A stretch of DNA of 64,000 bases from Microbacterium sp. 10M-3C3. Lineage in GTDB: Bacteria; Actinomycetota; Actinomycetes; Actinomycetales; Microbacteriaceae. Position numbers and translations under genes: made by a program. The notes below the pieces were generated by a model. The model did no database searches. It was not told the origin of the DNA and worked only from the letters and a program-made list of their open reading frames with translations. The stretch lies in NCBI RefSeq assembly GCF_003931875.1, contig NZ_CP034245.1, positions 62,001-126,000 on the forward strand, in the 5' to 3' direction. Of this stretch, positions 1 to 8,667 are shown piece after piece; position 1 is the stretch's first letter; each line of letters begins with the position of its first letter.

Positions 1-88
1 CGGGCCGGACGAGCGGCACGTCGAGGGGTACGTGCCGGATGCGTCGGAGGCTGAGGTGCAGGAGCGCCCCGAGGAGGCCGCCGGCTGA
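1..88 (+). CDS. C-terminal end of an upstream gene (partial)
   Basis: An open frame enters from the left edge and ends at TGA 86-88. The last 28 residues are acidic (Glu/Asp/Ala rich) with no recognisable motif, so the family cannot be told. It lies 63 bp before purA on the same strand. That this is a true gene end is inferred from the codon bias and the purA gap only. Confidence 0.5.
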   Translation, partial: GPDERHVEGYVPDASEAEVQERPEEAAG

Positions 89-151
89 CGGCACGAGACG
101 ACCGCCTCGATAGGATGGGGTGTACCGCCGGAATCCACGCGAGGAGCGCAC

Positions 152-1438
152 ATGCCCGGAATCGTGATCGTCGGCGTCCAGTGGGGGGACGAGGGCAAGG
201 GCAAGGCCACCGACCTCCTCGGTGAGCGCACCGACTGGGTCGTCAAGTTCAACGGCGGCAACAACGCCGGTCATACCGTCGTCATCGGCGACGAGAAGTA
301 CGCGCTGCACCTGCTGCCCTCGGGCATCCTGTCGCCGGGCGTCATCCCCGTGATCGGCAACGGCGTCGTGGTCGACCTCGAGGTGCTGTTCTACGAGCTC
401 GAGGCGCTCGGCGCCCGCGGCGTCGACACGTCGCGCCTGCGCGTGAGCGCCAACGCGCACGTCATCACGCAGTATCACCGCACGCTCGACAAGGTCACCG
501 AGCGCTTCCTCGGCAAGCGTCAGATCGGCACCACCGGCCGCGGCATCGGCCCGGCCTACGCCGACAAGATCAACCGCGTCGGCATCCGCGTCCAGGACCT
601 GTTCGACGAGAACATCCTGCGGCAGAAGGTCGAGGGCGCCCTCGACCAGAAGAACCACCTGCTCGTGAAGGTCTTCAACCGCCGCGCGATCGCCGTCGAC
701 GAGATCGTGGACGACCTGCTGTCGTACGCGCAGCGGCTTCGGCCCATGGTCGCCGACACGTCGCTGCTGCTGAACGACGCACTCGACCAGGGCGACGTCG
801 TCGTGTTCGAGGGCGGCCAGGCCACGATGCTCGACGTCGACCACGGCACCTATCCCTTCGTGACGTCGTCGTCGGCGACCGCGGGCGGGGCAGCGACCGG
901 CTCGGGTGTCGGCCCCAACCGCCTCGACCGCATCGTCGGCATCGTGAAGGCCTACACGACGCGCGTGGGATCCGGCCCCTTCCCGACCGAGCTGTTCGAC
1001 GAGCAGGGCGAGTGGCTGCGCTCCCGCGGGTTCGAGTTCGGCACCACGACCGGGCGCCCGCGCCGCGTCGGATGGTACGACGCGCCCATCACGCGGTACG
1101 CGACGCGCATCAACGGCATCACCGACCTCGTGCTGACCAAGCTCGACATCCTGTCGGGGCTCGACCGTATCCCGGTGTGCGTCGCGTACGAGGTCGACGG
1201 CGAGCGCTTCGACGAGCTGCCGGTGAACCAGACCGACTTCCACCACGCGACGCCCGTCTACGAGTACTTCCCCGGATGGAAGTCCGACATCTCGGGCGCG
1301 CGCACGTTCGACGACCTGCCGCTCGAGGCGCAGGACTACGTGCTCGCGCTCGAAGAGATGAGCGGCACGCGCATCTCGGTGATCGGCGTGGGCGCCGCGC
1401 GCGACGCCGTGGTGGTGCGCACGCCGCTGATCGACTGA
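152..1438 (+). CDS. purA: Adenylosuccinate synthetase
   Basis: This enzyme joins IMP and aspartate using GTP to give adenylosuccinate, the first committed step from IMP to AMP, in the cytosol. The 428-residue length is normal for the family. The N-terminal P-loop-like WGDEGKGK (residues 11-18) carries the catalytic Asp13, and NGGNNAGHT follows at about 35-43. [11 protein letters not shown] near residue 130 and the guanine-binding TKLD near 330 are also present. A GAGGAG ribosome binding site sits just before the ATG. The next gene starts inside its stop codon, so the two are probably cotranscribed. Confidence 0.98.
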   Translation: MPGIVIVGVQWGDEGKGKATDLLGERTDWVVKFNGGNNAGHTVVIGDEKYALHLLPSGILSPGVIPVIGNGVVVDLEVLFYELEALGARGVDTSRLRVSANAHVITQYHRTLDKVTERFLGKRQIGTTGRGIGPAYADKINRVGIRVQDLFDENILRQKVEGALDQKNHLLVKVFNRRAIAVDEIVDDLLSYAQRLRPMVADTSLLLNDALDQGDVVVFEGGQATMLDVDHGTYPFVTSSSATAGGAATGSGVGPNRLDRIVGIVKAYTTRVGSGPFPTELFDEQGEWLRSRGFEFGTTTGRPRRVGWYDAPITRYATRINGITDLVLTKLDILSGLDRIPVCVAYEVDGERFDELPVNQTDFHHATPVYEYFPGWKSDISGARTFDDLPLEAQDYVLALEEMSGTRISVIGVGAARDAVVVRTPLID

Positions 1439-2694
1439 TGCGCTTCTGGGTCGGCGGCTACGGGCCGGATCACGGCGGCGCGAGCGGCGAGGGGATCGGC
1501 GTGCTCCACGCGGGCGAGGCCGAGAGCGCGCTCGCGGGCGGGCCGTTGAGGTTCACCGGCACGGCCGTCGCCGCGCCGTCGCCGTCGTGGGTGGCGTCGC
1601 ATCCCACCCTCGACGTCGTCTACGCGGCGCTCGAGGGCCAGGGCCGCGTCGCCGCCTTCCGCCGCACCGGAGCGGATGCGCTGCGCCCGCTCGGCCCGAC
1701 CGCGGCCGCGGGAAAGGCCGTGTGCCACGTCGCCGTCGCGCCCGACGGCGCCTTCCTGCTCGCCACGTGCTGGGGCGACGGCCGCGTCGTGCGCGTGCCG
1801 CTCGGCCGTGACGGCGCGCTGGGCGAGCCCGTGCTCGCCCCGTCCGCGATCGACCCCTACGCCGACGGTGGGGACCCGTTCGCCGACCCGTCGGCGTCAG
1901 ATGCGTCGATGGATGCGGCGCCGCGTCCCGGCACGGACGCCGGCACGGACGGCGCTCAGGCGGCGGCGCTCGCCGCGGCCGCCCGCGCGCTGCGCCGGGC
2001 CGCGGGCGACGAATTCGCCCACCTCGTGCCGGAGTACGCCGAGCCCGATCCCGCGCCGACCCCCGGACCCGAACCCGAGCCCGACGAGGCACCCGTGCGC
2101 GTCTCCCGCGCGCACGAGTCCCTCTTCGTCCCGGGGGGCACGGTGCTCACGACCGACCTCGGCTACGACGTCGTCAGGGTGTGGCGCCGGTCGGGCGCGC
2201 GCCTGGCGTCGGCCGGTCACGTGGCGTTGCCGCGCGACAGCGGCCCCCGGCACATGGTGTGGCATCCGAGCGGGCACGTGTACGTGCTCACGGAGTACTC
2301 GCGCGAGGTCTTCGTGCTCGCCCCCGACGCGAGCGGCGCATGGCGGCTGCTCGGCGGCGCGCCCGCCGCGCCGGGCTCGCTCGACGGCGACACCGGCGCC
2401 GAGCTCGCTGTGTCGCACGACCGGCAGTTCCTGTACGCGGGCATCCGGGGCAGCGACACGATCGGCGTGCTCCGCGTCGTGGGCGACGGCGGCGCGGTGG
2501 CCTCGGTGGCGCTCGCCGAGGCGGGGGTGCGCAAGCCCCGCCATCACGTCGTCGTGCGCGACACGCTCCTCGTCGCCGGTCAGGCGTCGGACGAGGTCGC
2601 GTCGCTCACGCTCGACATCCGCACCGGCGTGCCCGGGCGTGTGCGTCACCGCACCGCCGTGCCCGCGCCCACGTGCCTCCTCCCGCGCCGCTGA
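1438..2694 (+). CDS. Lactonase-family beta-propeller protein
   Basis: The 418-residue product opens with MRFWVGGYG and has repeated blades typical of the seven-bladed lactonase family (6-phosphogluconolactonase type, PF10282), for example SGPRHMVWHPSGHVYVLTE around the middle and KPRHHVVVRDTLLVAGQ near the end. Family members hydrolyse 6-phosphogluconolactone or act as uncharacterised propellers. An Ala/Pro/Glu-rich insertion at about residues 140-220 is unusual and probably a surface loop. The start is the ATG whose A is the last base of the purA stop codon (TGATG), implying translational coupling. The substrate is not proven. Confidence 0.85.
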   Translation: MRFWVGGYGPDHGGASGEGIGVLHAGEAESALAGGPLRFTGTAVAAPSPSWVASHPTLDVVYAALEGQGRVAAFRRTGADALRPLGPTAAAGKAVCHVAVAPDGAFLLATCWGDGRVVRVPLGRDGALGEPVLAPSAIDPYADGGDPFADPSASDASMDAAPRPGTDAGTDGAQAAALAAAARALRRAAGDEFAHLVPEYAEPDPAPTPGPEPEPDEAPVRVSRAHESLFVPGGTVLTTDLGYDVVRVWRRSGARLASAGHVALPRDSGPRHMVWHPSGHVYVLTEYSREVFVLAPDASGAWRLLGGAPAAPGSLDGDTGAELAVSHDRQFLYAGIRGSDTIGVLRVVGDGGAVASVALAEAGVRKPRHHVVVRDTLLVAGQASDEVASLTLDIRTGVPGRVRHRTAVPAPTCLLPRR

Positions 2695-2780
2695 CCCGCG
2701 CGCCCCGGCCTGCCTCCGGTCTCCCGCACCGAGGCGCCCGTCCGGCGCGCCGCCCGGGGCGGATGCGTGCGGGCGAGCGG

Positions 2781-3905
2781 TCAGACCTTGGCGTCCTGGC
2801 GCGGGATCACGACCTGCTTGATGATGAGCAGGATCGACGCGGTGACGGGGATGGCGACGAGCGCGCCGAGAAGGCCGAGGAGCGTGCCGCCGACGAGCGC
2901 GCCGATCACGACGAGCGAGCCCGGCACCGAGATGGTGCGGTTCATCACCCGCGGTGTGAGCACGTATGCCTCGAGCTGCATGTACACGAGATACACCGCC
3001 GCGAAGACGATCGCGGCGACGGGGTTCACGAACAGCACGAGCGTCGTCCCGATCGCCCAGAACAGCACCGAGCCGACGAGTGGGATCAGGGTGATGCAGA
3101 ACGCGACGACGCCCATGAGCGCGGGGAACGGGAAGCCGAGGCACAGCAGCAGGACGAAGGCGACCACCGCGTTGCACAGCGCGAGGATGACCATCCCCAT
3201 GAGGTAGCCGCCGACCGAGTCGGTGATCTGCTCGGTCATGTCCGAGACGCGAGCGCGTGTGCGGGCGGGCGTCAGCCGCACGAGCGATTCCTTCATCGTG
3301 GGCAGCGACGCGAGGAAGTAGAGGCTCAGGACGAGCACGATGATGACGCCCGAGATGCCCGTCGCGATCGAGGCTCCGACCTTCAGCACGCCGCCGCTGA
3401 TCGCCGCGATGTTGCCGGCGTCGCTCAGGAACTTCTGCGCCTGCGTGACGAGGTCGCCGACGTTCTGCCCGAAGTTCGCGGTCAGCCACGCGTACACGTC
3501 GCTCGCGAGGAAGCCGTTCACGAGCTGCGGGATGCCCGTCACGAACTGCGACACCTGACGCACCACCGTCGGGACGATCAGCAGCAGGATGCCGACGAGC
3601 ACGAGGGCCAGCGCGACGAAGACGATCGTGATCGCCCACGGCCGCGAGATGCGCCGAAGCATGAGCAGGCGTACGAGGGGGTCGAGGCCGAGCGCGACGA
3701 ACAGCGCGAACGCGATGTAGATGATGACGGTCGACAGATTCGACACCGCGATGCCGAGCACGAAGGCCGCGAGACCCCCGAGCGTCAGGAAGAAGCCGGC
3801 GCCGAACGGGCTCGCGAGGGCCGCCCAGGTCGGACGGCGTCGCGCCGCGTCGGGCGGGGTGGCCGCGGCATCCGGAACGGGGGAGGGAGCGGGCGCGTCG
3901 GTCAT
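2781..3905 (-). CDS. AI-2E family transporter-like membrane protein
   Basis: The 374-residue protein begins MTDAPAPSP with a Pro/Ala-rich cytosolic tail. It then has about eight hydrophobic segments, including paired helices at the N-terminus and a long C-terminal membrane block, the layout of the AI-2E/PerM (YdiK) exporter family. Family members are proposed exporters or Na+/H+ antiporters; the substrate here is unknown. A further upstream start exists in frame but would add a basic non-membrane stretch, so the ATG at 3905 is preferred. It is convergent with the lactonase gene. Confidence 0.85.
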   Translation of the reverse strand: MTDAPAPSPVPDAAATPPDAARRRPTWAALASPFGAGFFLTLGGLAAFVLGIAVSNLSTVIIYIAFALFVALGLDPLVRLLMLRRISRPWAITIVFVALALVLVGILLLIVPTVVRQVSQFVTGIPQLVNGFLASDVYAWLTANFGQNVGDLVTQAQKFLSDAGNIAAISGGVLKVGASIATGISGVIIVLVLSLYFLASLPTMKESLVRLTPARTRARVSDMTEQITDSVGGYLMGMVILALCNAVVAFVLLLCLGFPFPALMGVVAFCITLIPLVGSVLFWAIGTTLVLFVNPVAAIVFAAVYLVYMQLEAYVLTPRVMNRTISVPGSLVVIGALVGGTLLGLLGALVAIPVTASILLIIKQVVIPRQDAKV

Positions 3906-4024
3906 GCGACACACTCTAGGGCGGCGTCGGGCGCCCGACCCGGCACGCCGTTCGCCGGCCGCGCACAACGTGCGCAGACCTGGGGCTGAGACGCCGACCG
4001 CTAGGCTCGCTGGCGGGAGGACGC

Positions 4025-4333
4025 ATGACCGATCAGGCACCGGCCGGCGACGCCCGCGACAAGCTCGCGGATCTGCGCGCCAGCATCGACAACATCGACG
4101 CCGCTCTCATCTTCCTGCTCGCGGAGAGGTTCCGGTGCACGAAGCAGGTGGGCGTGCTGAAGGCGACGCACGGGATGCCGGCGTCCGACCCGGCGCGGGA
4201 GGAGCAGCAGATCGCGCGGCTCAAGCGCCTCGCGCTCGACGCCGACCTCGACCCCGCCTTCGCCGAGAAGTGGTTCAACTTCGTCGTGGCGGAGGTCATC
4301 CGTCACCACACCGAGGCCGCCGAGACGGTCTGA
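4025..4333 (+). CDS. Chorismate mutase (AroQ class)
   Basis: The 102-residue, all-helical protein has the AroQ pattern: LRASIDNIDAALIFLLAERF near the N-terminus, then Lys in the TKQVGVLK helix, and EEQQIARLKRLALDADLDP before the last helix. It converts chorismate to prephenate for Phe/Tyr synthesis. No secretion signal is present, so it is the cytosolic monofunctional form, probably activated by DAHP synthase in trans as in other Actinobacteria (family knowledge). The ATG follows GGGAGGACGC. Confidence 0.92.
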   Translation: MTDQAPAGDARDKLADLRASIDNIDAALIFLLAERFRCTKQVGVLKATHGMPASDPAREEQQIARLKRLALDADLDPAFAEKWFNFVVAEVIRHHTEAAETV

Positions 4334-4357
4334 CGCCCGTCCGCGGCGCCCACGCCC

Positions 4358-4417
4358 GCTCGCTCGTCGTATCCGGAGCCGATCGGGGGATCGGGACGGC
4401 GGATACGACGAGCGAAC
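4358..4417. terminator. Bidirectional hairpin terminator between convergent genes
   Basis: An inverted repeat pairs 4358-4375 with 4400-4417 (core CGCTCGTCGTATCCG, one mismatch in the 18-bp arm), enclosing a smaller hairpin CCGATC/GATCGG (4379-4384/4389-4394). It lies between the convergent chorismate mutase and ABC permease genes. No U-run follows, so it may act as a Rho-independent-like or RNA-stabilising structure on both strands. Confidence 0.7.
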
Positions 4418-4441
4418 GGCGGTGCCCGGGCCGGTGCGGCG

Positions 4442-5128
4442 TCAGGGAGTCGCGCGACGCAGCAGCGGGAACGCGACGACCGCGGCCGCGGCGGCGAGGG
4501 CGGCCAGCAGCGCGCCGAGGCCGGCCGGCCCGAGGTCGGCGAACCATCCGAAGAACGACGCCCACGCGTCGGCGCGGCCGATGGACCACAGCAGTGCGAC
4601 GAGCACGAGCCCGAGGCCGATGAGGCCCACCGTCACCCCGACCATGCCGTAGCGCTTGTACACCGTCGCGCCCAGGAATCCCGCGGCGAAGAACAGCATC
4701 GCGATCGCGAAGTAGAACAGCGCGGCTCCGAGCACCCCCGCTCCCCAGACCCAGTCGAGCAGGAAGAAGTAGCCGTTGACGCCCCAGCCGCCCGTGGCCC
4801 GCTCGATGCCCGCTCCGACGAGGAAGATCGCGGTGAGGATCGCGCTCGTCAGCCCGGCGGTGAGCAGCGTGCCGAGGTAGTACTCGCGGCGGGTCACGCT
4901 CATCGCCTGCGAGAACGGGAACGTCAGGGTCAGCGCCTGCACGCCCACGACGCCGAAGTACCAGAACGGCGCTTGGGCGCCGCCGCCGTACTTCGGACCG
5001 TCGTACGGGATGAGCGCCCACACGAGGATGCTCAGCACGAGGGAGCCGCCGAGCACGATGAGCGGCACCCACAGGTAGGTCTGCCGGTTCACGAACTGCA
5101 TGCGGACGACGTTCAGGGTGCGGTTCAT
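4442..5128 (-). CDS. ABC transporter permease, YtrC/D-type
   Basis: The 228-residue protein has about six membrane helices separated by short loops, beginning right after a short MNRTLNVVRMQF N-terminus. There is no ABC or substrate-binding domain. Its ATG overlaps the stop of the ATPase gene by 4 nt, so it is the membrane half of that exporter. Such YtrA-regulated transporters usually respond to cell-envelope stress (family knowledge); the cargo is unknown. Confidence 0.82.
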   Translation of the reverse strand: MNRTLNVVRMQFVNRQTYLWVPLIVLGGSLVLSILVWALIPYDGPKYGGGAQAPFWYFGVVGVQALTLTFPFSQAMSVTRREYYLGTLLTAGLTSAILTAIFLVGAGIERATGGWGVNGYFFLLDWVWGAGVLGAALFYFAIAMLFFAAGFLGATVYKRYGMVGVTVGLIGLGLVLVALLWSIGRADAWASFFGWFADLGPAGLGALLAALAAAAAVVAFPLLRRATP

Positions 5129-6045
5129 CGAAGTGCTCCTTCGTCGAGGGCGGATGCGGGGGCGCCGGCGCGCTCGGCCGCGGCCTGCGTCGTGCGCACG
5201 ATGAGCTGCTGCAGCGACACCGGTCCGACCTCGAGACCCGCCGCGGTGAGGCGCACGCGGTCGGCTGCCGTGAGCGAGCCGAGCACGGTCACCGAGGAGA
5301 CGCGGCCGAGGTGCTCCCGGTGGATGACCTCTCGGCCCGCGACGAAGGCCTCCACCGCCGCGGTATCGCCGACGATCGTGGCCGCGCGGTCGCGCACGGC
5401 GTCGGTGTCCTCGTCCATCACGATGCGGCCGCGGTCGATCACGAGCACCCGCTCGATGAGGTTGGACACCTCGTCGATGAGATGGCTCGAGAGGATCACG
5501 GTGCGGGGGTGCTCGGTGTAGTCCTCGAGCAGCCGGTCGTAGAAGATCTGCCGGGCGACGGCGTCGAGACCGAGGTAGGGCTCGTCGAAGAACGTGATCT
5601 CCGCGCGCGATGCCAGCCCGATGATGACGCCGACGGCCGACAGCTGCCCGCGCGAGAGCTTCTTGATGCGCGTCTTCAGCGGCAGCTGGAACTCCTCGAC
5701 GAGGCGGTCGGCGAGCTCCTGATCCCAGTTCGGGAAGAACAGACGCGCGGTGCGGAACGCATGCCGCGGCTGCGCGTCATCCGGGTACTTCTGGCTCTCC
5801 CGCACGAAGCACAGGCGCGACAGCACGTGCGCGTTCTCGTACGGATCCTCGCCGAACACGCGCACGCGCCCCGACGTGGGGAAGTTCTGCGCGGTGAGGA
5901 TCGACATCGCGGTGGTCTTGCCGGCGCCGTTGCGCCCGAGCAGCCCGTAGATCGTGTCCTTCTCGATGCGGAAGGTGACGCCGTCGAGGGCGACGGTGTC
6001 GCGGTACCGCTTGGTGAGGTTCTCCACCTCGATCACGGCGGTCAT
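5125..6045 (-). CDS. ABC transporter ATP-binding protein
   Basis: The 306-residue protein has Walker A GRNGAGKTT at about residues 37-45, the signature LSRGQ, Walker B EITFFDEP and the switch histidine in ILSSHL. The signature reads LSRGQ rather than LSGGQ. A C-terminal extension of about 90 residues follows the ATPase core, as in YtrB/CcmA-like drug or bacitracin exporters. Its start overlaps the regulator stop by 4 nt and its stop overlaps the permease start by 4 nt, so all three are one translationally coupled operon. Confidence 0.93.
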   Translation of the reverse strand: MTAVIEVENLTKRYRDTVALDGVTFRIEKDTIYGLLGRNGAGKTTAMSILTAQNFPTSGRVRVFGEDPYENAHVLSRLCFVRESQKYPDDAQPRHAFRTARLFFPNWDQELADRLVEEFQLPLKTRIKKLSRGQLSAVGVIIGLASRAEITFFDEPYLGLDAVARQIFYDRLLEDYTEHPRTVILSSHLIDEVSNLIERVLVIDRGRIVMDEDTDAVRDRAATIVGDTAAVEAFVAGREVIHREHLGRVSSVTVLGSLTAADRVRLTAAGLEVGPVSLQQLIVRTTQAAAERAGAPASALDEGALR

Positions 6046-6437
6046 CGGCTGGTCCTTTCGGTGGGGAGGGTCGTGCGCGACGCTGCGGCGCGGTCGCGGA
6101 TCAGTGCGGAGAGGTCGTCGGGGCCGAGGCCGAGCTTGCGGGCCTCGGCGAGGAGCGGCTCGACGAAGCGGTCGGCGAAGGCGGTGCGCCGTTCGTCGAG
6201 CAGTCGCTCGCGCGCGCCCGGAGCGACGAACATGCCGATGCCTCGGCGCTTGTAGAGCACGCCCTTGTCCACGAGCATGTTCACTCCTTTCGCGGCGGTG
6301 GCGGGATTGATGCGGTAGAAGGCGGCGAGCTCGTTCGTCGACGGCGCCTGGCTCTCCTCGGGCAGGCTGCCGTCGACGATGGAGTCCTCCACGCTCTCTG
6401 CGATCTGCAGGAACAGCGCGCGGCCGTCTTCGATCAC
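6042..6437 (-). CDS. GntR-family regulator, YtrA subfamily
   Basis: The 131-residue protein has an N-terminal winged helix-turn-helix (PSTNELAAFYRINPATAAKGVNML) and only a short C-terminal dimerisation segment, which is the YtrA type. It begins with GTG after GGGGGCGAT. It heads the ABC operon and a dyad lies just upstream, so autoregulation by repression is likely. Confidence 0.92.
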   Translation of the reverse strand: MIEDGRALFLQIAESVEDSIVDGSLPEESQAPSTNELAAFYRINPATAAKGVNMLVDKGVLYKRRGIGMFVAPGARERLLDERRTAFADRFVEPLLAEARKLGLGPDDLSALIRDRAAASRTTLPTERTSR

Positions 6438-6452
6438 ATCGCCCCCGTTCAG

Positions 6453-6478
6453 TGGTTAATTACTTGACCAACTAACCA
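6453..6478. promoter_or_regulatory. Likely operator of the YtrA-type regulator
   Basis: The dyad TGGTTA-N14-TAACCA lies 16 bp upstream of the GTG start of the GntR gene, in an AT-rich patch that stands out from its GC-rich surroundings. The minus-strand promoter probably overlaps it. The regulator assignment is inferred from position. Confidence 0.65.
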
Positions 6479-6531
6479 TGGCACCGAGACGAGGCCGATG
6501 TCAAGAACCGGTCGGGAGTCCCGCCGCCGGT

Positions 6532-7269
6532 TCAGTGTCGGCCGATGGGCCGCGCGGCGGAGAAGCGCGTGCGGAAGCCCGGATGCCGCGCCGGCATCGC
6601 CAGGACGGAGTCGGGCTGCCGGCCGGCCAGGCCGCGGAAACCTGCATCCGCGACCAGGTCGTCATCCAGTGTGTCGACCGACGCCTCGACAAGCGGCCAC
6701 GGCTCATGCGTGTTGGCGGCCCAGATCGTGCGGCCCAGGTGCTGCTCGTGGAACCCCCAGCGTGCGGTGAGGAAGCGGCTGAGCGGGGTGTCGACGGATG
6801 TGCCGCTGCGGCGCACGCGGATGCGGGTGGCCTCGGCGGCGCGGGTGTGCCGGCGCGAGCGGTACTCGATGAGCGGGCCGTCCTCACGCACACCCGCCCG
6901 CGCCCAGCGGTAGGGGAGGCCGAAGAGCGCGCGGGCGCCGAGCACCGGCAGCAGATGCTCCGCCTCCAGGGTGCGGAACACGACGCCGCGCCGGCCCTCC
7001 GCGTCGACGGCGTAGGTGCGCACGTTGATCTCGACGAACGACCCCACGAGGGGCACGGGCGGCAACGGCAGGAACCGGAACTCGCTCAGCACGAACGGGA
7101 CGAGCCCGACCCACGCCGAGCCGTCGAAGACATCCGGATGCGTGCCCGGCGGCAGCATCGGCGCGAGCGTGCCGGGATCGACCCGCCAGTGCAGGAAGCA
7201 CGCGCGGCTCCATCGCTGCTCGATCACCGCGCGCCCCGGCAGCGGTGGGGCCTCGCGTTCGTCGGTCAC
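6532..7269 (-). CDS. DUF2071 (YqjF-like) protein
   Basis: The 245-residue product matches the DUF2071/acetoacetate decarboxylase-like beta fold: RACFLHWRVDPGTLAPMLPPG near the N-terminus, SFVEINVRTYAVD and GVVFRTLEAE in the middle. The biochemical role of this family is not established. I chose GTG 7269 (VTDEREAPPLPGR); the longer frame upstream encodes Arg/Cys-rich low-complexity sequence unlike the family. Confidence 0.85.
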   Translation of the reverse strand: MTDEREAPPLPGRAVIEQRWSRACFLHWRVDPGTLAPMLPPGTHPDVFDGSAWVGLVPFVLSEFRFLPLPPVPLVGSFVEINVRTYAVDAEGRRGVVFRTLEAEHLLPVLGARALFGLPYRWARAGVREDGPLIEYRSRRHTRAAEATRIRVRRSGTSVDTPLSRFLTARWGFHEQHLGRTIWAANTHEPWPLVEASVDTLDDDLVADAGFRGLAGRQPDSVLAMPARHPGFRTRFSAARPIGRH

Positions 7270-7470
7270 GCCTCCATTGTGCGGCGGGGTCGCCGATTTT
7301 CCTGAGGAACGAGCGGCCCGGATGGTGCAACACGGACGCCGGGCACGGGTCCCGGCGCCGCGCTGAACAGCGCGGGGGCCGAGATGGATGCGGCAACTGA
7401 AGGCCGAGGCGGTCGAACGCCTCGAGCGCAAGCCCGGCCCGAGCCCCGCGCGCGGCCGGAGAATGGGGAC

Positions 7471-7872
7471 ATGGCCCACCGCTCCCGCGCCGCGCGCGGC
7501 GCCGCGACCCCGGAGCCGAAGACGTGCGCGTCGTGCGGCCGGGAGGTCCAGTGGCGCGCGAAGTGGGCGGCGAGCTGGGATGACGTGCGGTACTGCTCCG
7601 ATGTGTGCCGGCGCCGCGGCATCCGGCCCGTCGACGAGCGGCTCACCCGCGCGATTCGCGACCTCCTCGCCGAGCGCGCGGCTTCGGCGACGATCTGCCC
7701 GTCCGAGGCTGCGCGGCGGGTCGGCGGCGACGACTGGCGCGACCTCATGGAGCCCGCCCGCCGCGCCGCCCGCCGGCTCGTCGCGGACGGCGAGGTCGAG
7801 ATCACGCAGGGCGGATCGGTCGTCGATCCGTCGACGGCGCGCGGCCCCATCCGCATCCGCCGGGCGCGGTGA
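7471..7872 (+). CDS. DUF2256-DUF3253 fusion protein
   Basis: The 133-residue protein joins two small domains. Residues about 17-47 are a zinc-binding DUF2256 motif (CASCGR...W...W..VRYCSDVC, four Cys). Residues about 55-130 resemble DUF3253 (winged-helix-like, with TRAIRDLLAERA and GDDWRDLMEPARRAARRL). Function is unknown, although the pairing is common. The ATG at 7471 follows GGGGAC at good spacing; the upstream in-frame extension is low-complexity. Confidence 0.85.
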   Translation: MAHRSRAARGAATPEPKTCASCGREVQWRAKWAASWDDVRYCSDVCRRRGIRPVDERLTRAIRDLLAERAASATICPSEAARRVGGDDWRDLMEPARRAARRLVADGEVEITQGGSVVDPSTARGPIRIRRAR

Positions 7873-7909
7873 GGATTCGAAGCCTATCTTCAGCTTCTGC
7901 CGTCTAAGT

Positions 7910-7922
7910 TGCAGTTACTGCA
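7910..7922. promoter_or_regulatory. Likely TetR operator upstream of the ABC operon
   Basis: A perfect dyad TGCAG-TTA-CTGCA, extended imperfectly to AAGTTGCAG/CTGCACTT, sits 20 bp before the GTG of the ATPase gene. The TetR gene is last in that operon, so autorepression is the simplest reading (inference). Confidence 0.6.
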
Positions 7923-7941
7923 CTTTTCGGAAGGAGCGCCG

Positions 7942-8667
7942 GTGAGCCAATCGGATGCGGCGGGGTCGTCGCGGAATCAGCCCGTGCTGCGGGCACGGGC
8001 GTTGGAGCGGGTGTACGGGCGGGGCTCGTCGGCGTTCACGGCGCTGCGCGGCGTGGACCTCGACGTGCCGCGAGGCCGGTCGCTCGCGGTCGTGGGCAAG
8101 TCGGGCTCGGGCAAGTCCACGCTCATGCACGTGCTGGCGCTGCTCGACCGGCCGACGGCGGGTGAGATCGAGGTCGACGGGCGCGCGGCGTCGCGGCTCA
8201 AGCCCCGGGAGCTCAACCCCCTCCGCAACAAGACGTTCGGCTTCGTGTTCCAGCAGTTCTTCCTGACTCCGGGGCAGACCGTGGCCGAGAACGTCTCGCT
8301 GCCGCTCGTCATCGCGGGGGTGCCGGCGCGCGAGCGCCGCCGCCGCACGACGGCCGCGCTCGAGGCGCTCGATCTCGCCGACAAGGCCGGCAACAAGGCG
8401 ACCGACCTCTCCGGCGGGCAGAAGCAGCGCGCGGTCATCGCGCGCGCCCTCGTCAACGAGCCGTCCGTCATCTTCGCCGACGAGCCGACGGGCAACCTCG
8501 ACAGCACGACCGGCGCGCAGGTCGAAGACATCCTGTTCGGCCTCCAGCGCGATCGGGGAATCACGCTCGTGGTCGTGACGCACGATCCCGACCTCGCCGC
8601 GCGCTGCGACGGCGCCGTGACGATGGCCGACGGCCGCGTGATCGAGCGGACGGGGGTGGCGGCATGA
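7942..8667 (+). CDS. ABC transporter ATP-binding protein, MacB/LolD type
   Basis: The 241-residue ATPase has Walker A GKSGSGKST, the Q-loop in FVFQQFFLTPGQTVAENV, signature LSGGQKQR, Walker B VIFADEPTGNLDS and the switch His in VVTHD. The DEPTGNLDS sequence is diagnostic for the MacB/LolD/FtsE subfamily that works with FtsX-like permeases. GTG 7942 follows GGAAGGAG. It overlaps the permease gene by 4 nt. Confidence 0.95.
   Translation: MSQSDAAGSSRNQPVLRARALERVYGRGSSAFTALRGVDLDVPRGRSLAVVGKSGSGKSTLMHVLALLDRPTAGEIEVDGRAASRLKPRELNPLRNKTFGFVFQQFFLTPGQTVAENVSLPLVIAGVPARERRRRTTAALEALDLADKAGNKATDLSGGQKQRAVIARALVNEPSVIFADEPTGNLDSTTGAQVEDILFGLQRDRGITLVVVTHDPDLAARCDGAVTMADGRVIERTGVAA

Noticed and set aside
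1897..3912. 671-codon minus-strand open frame
   Set aside because: It lies antisense to the lactonase and out of frame with the AI-2E gene; its Arg/His-rich translation has no domain and reflects GC3 bias.
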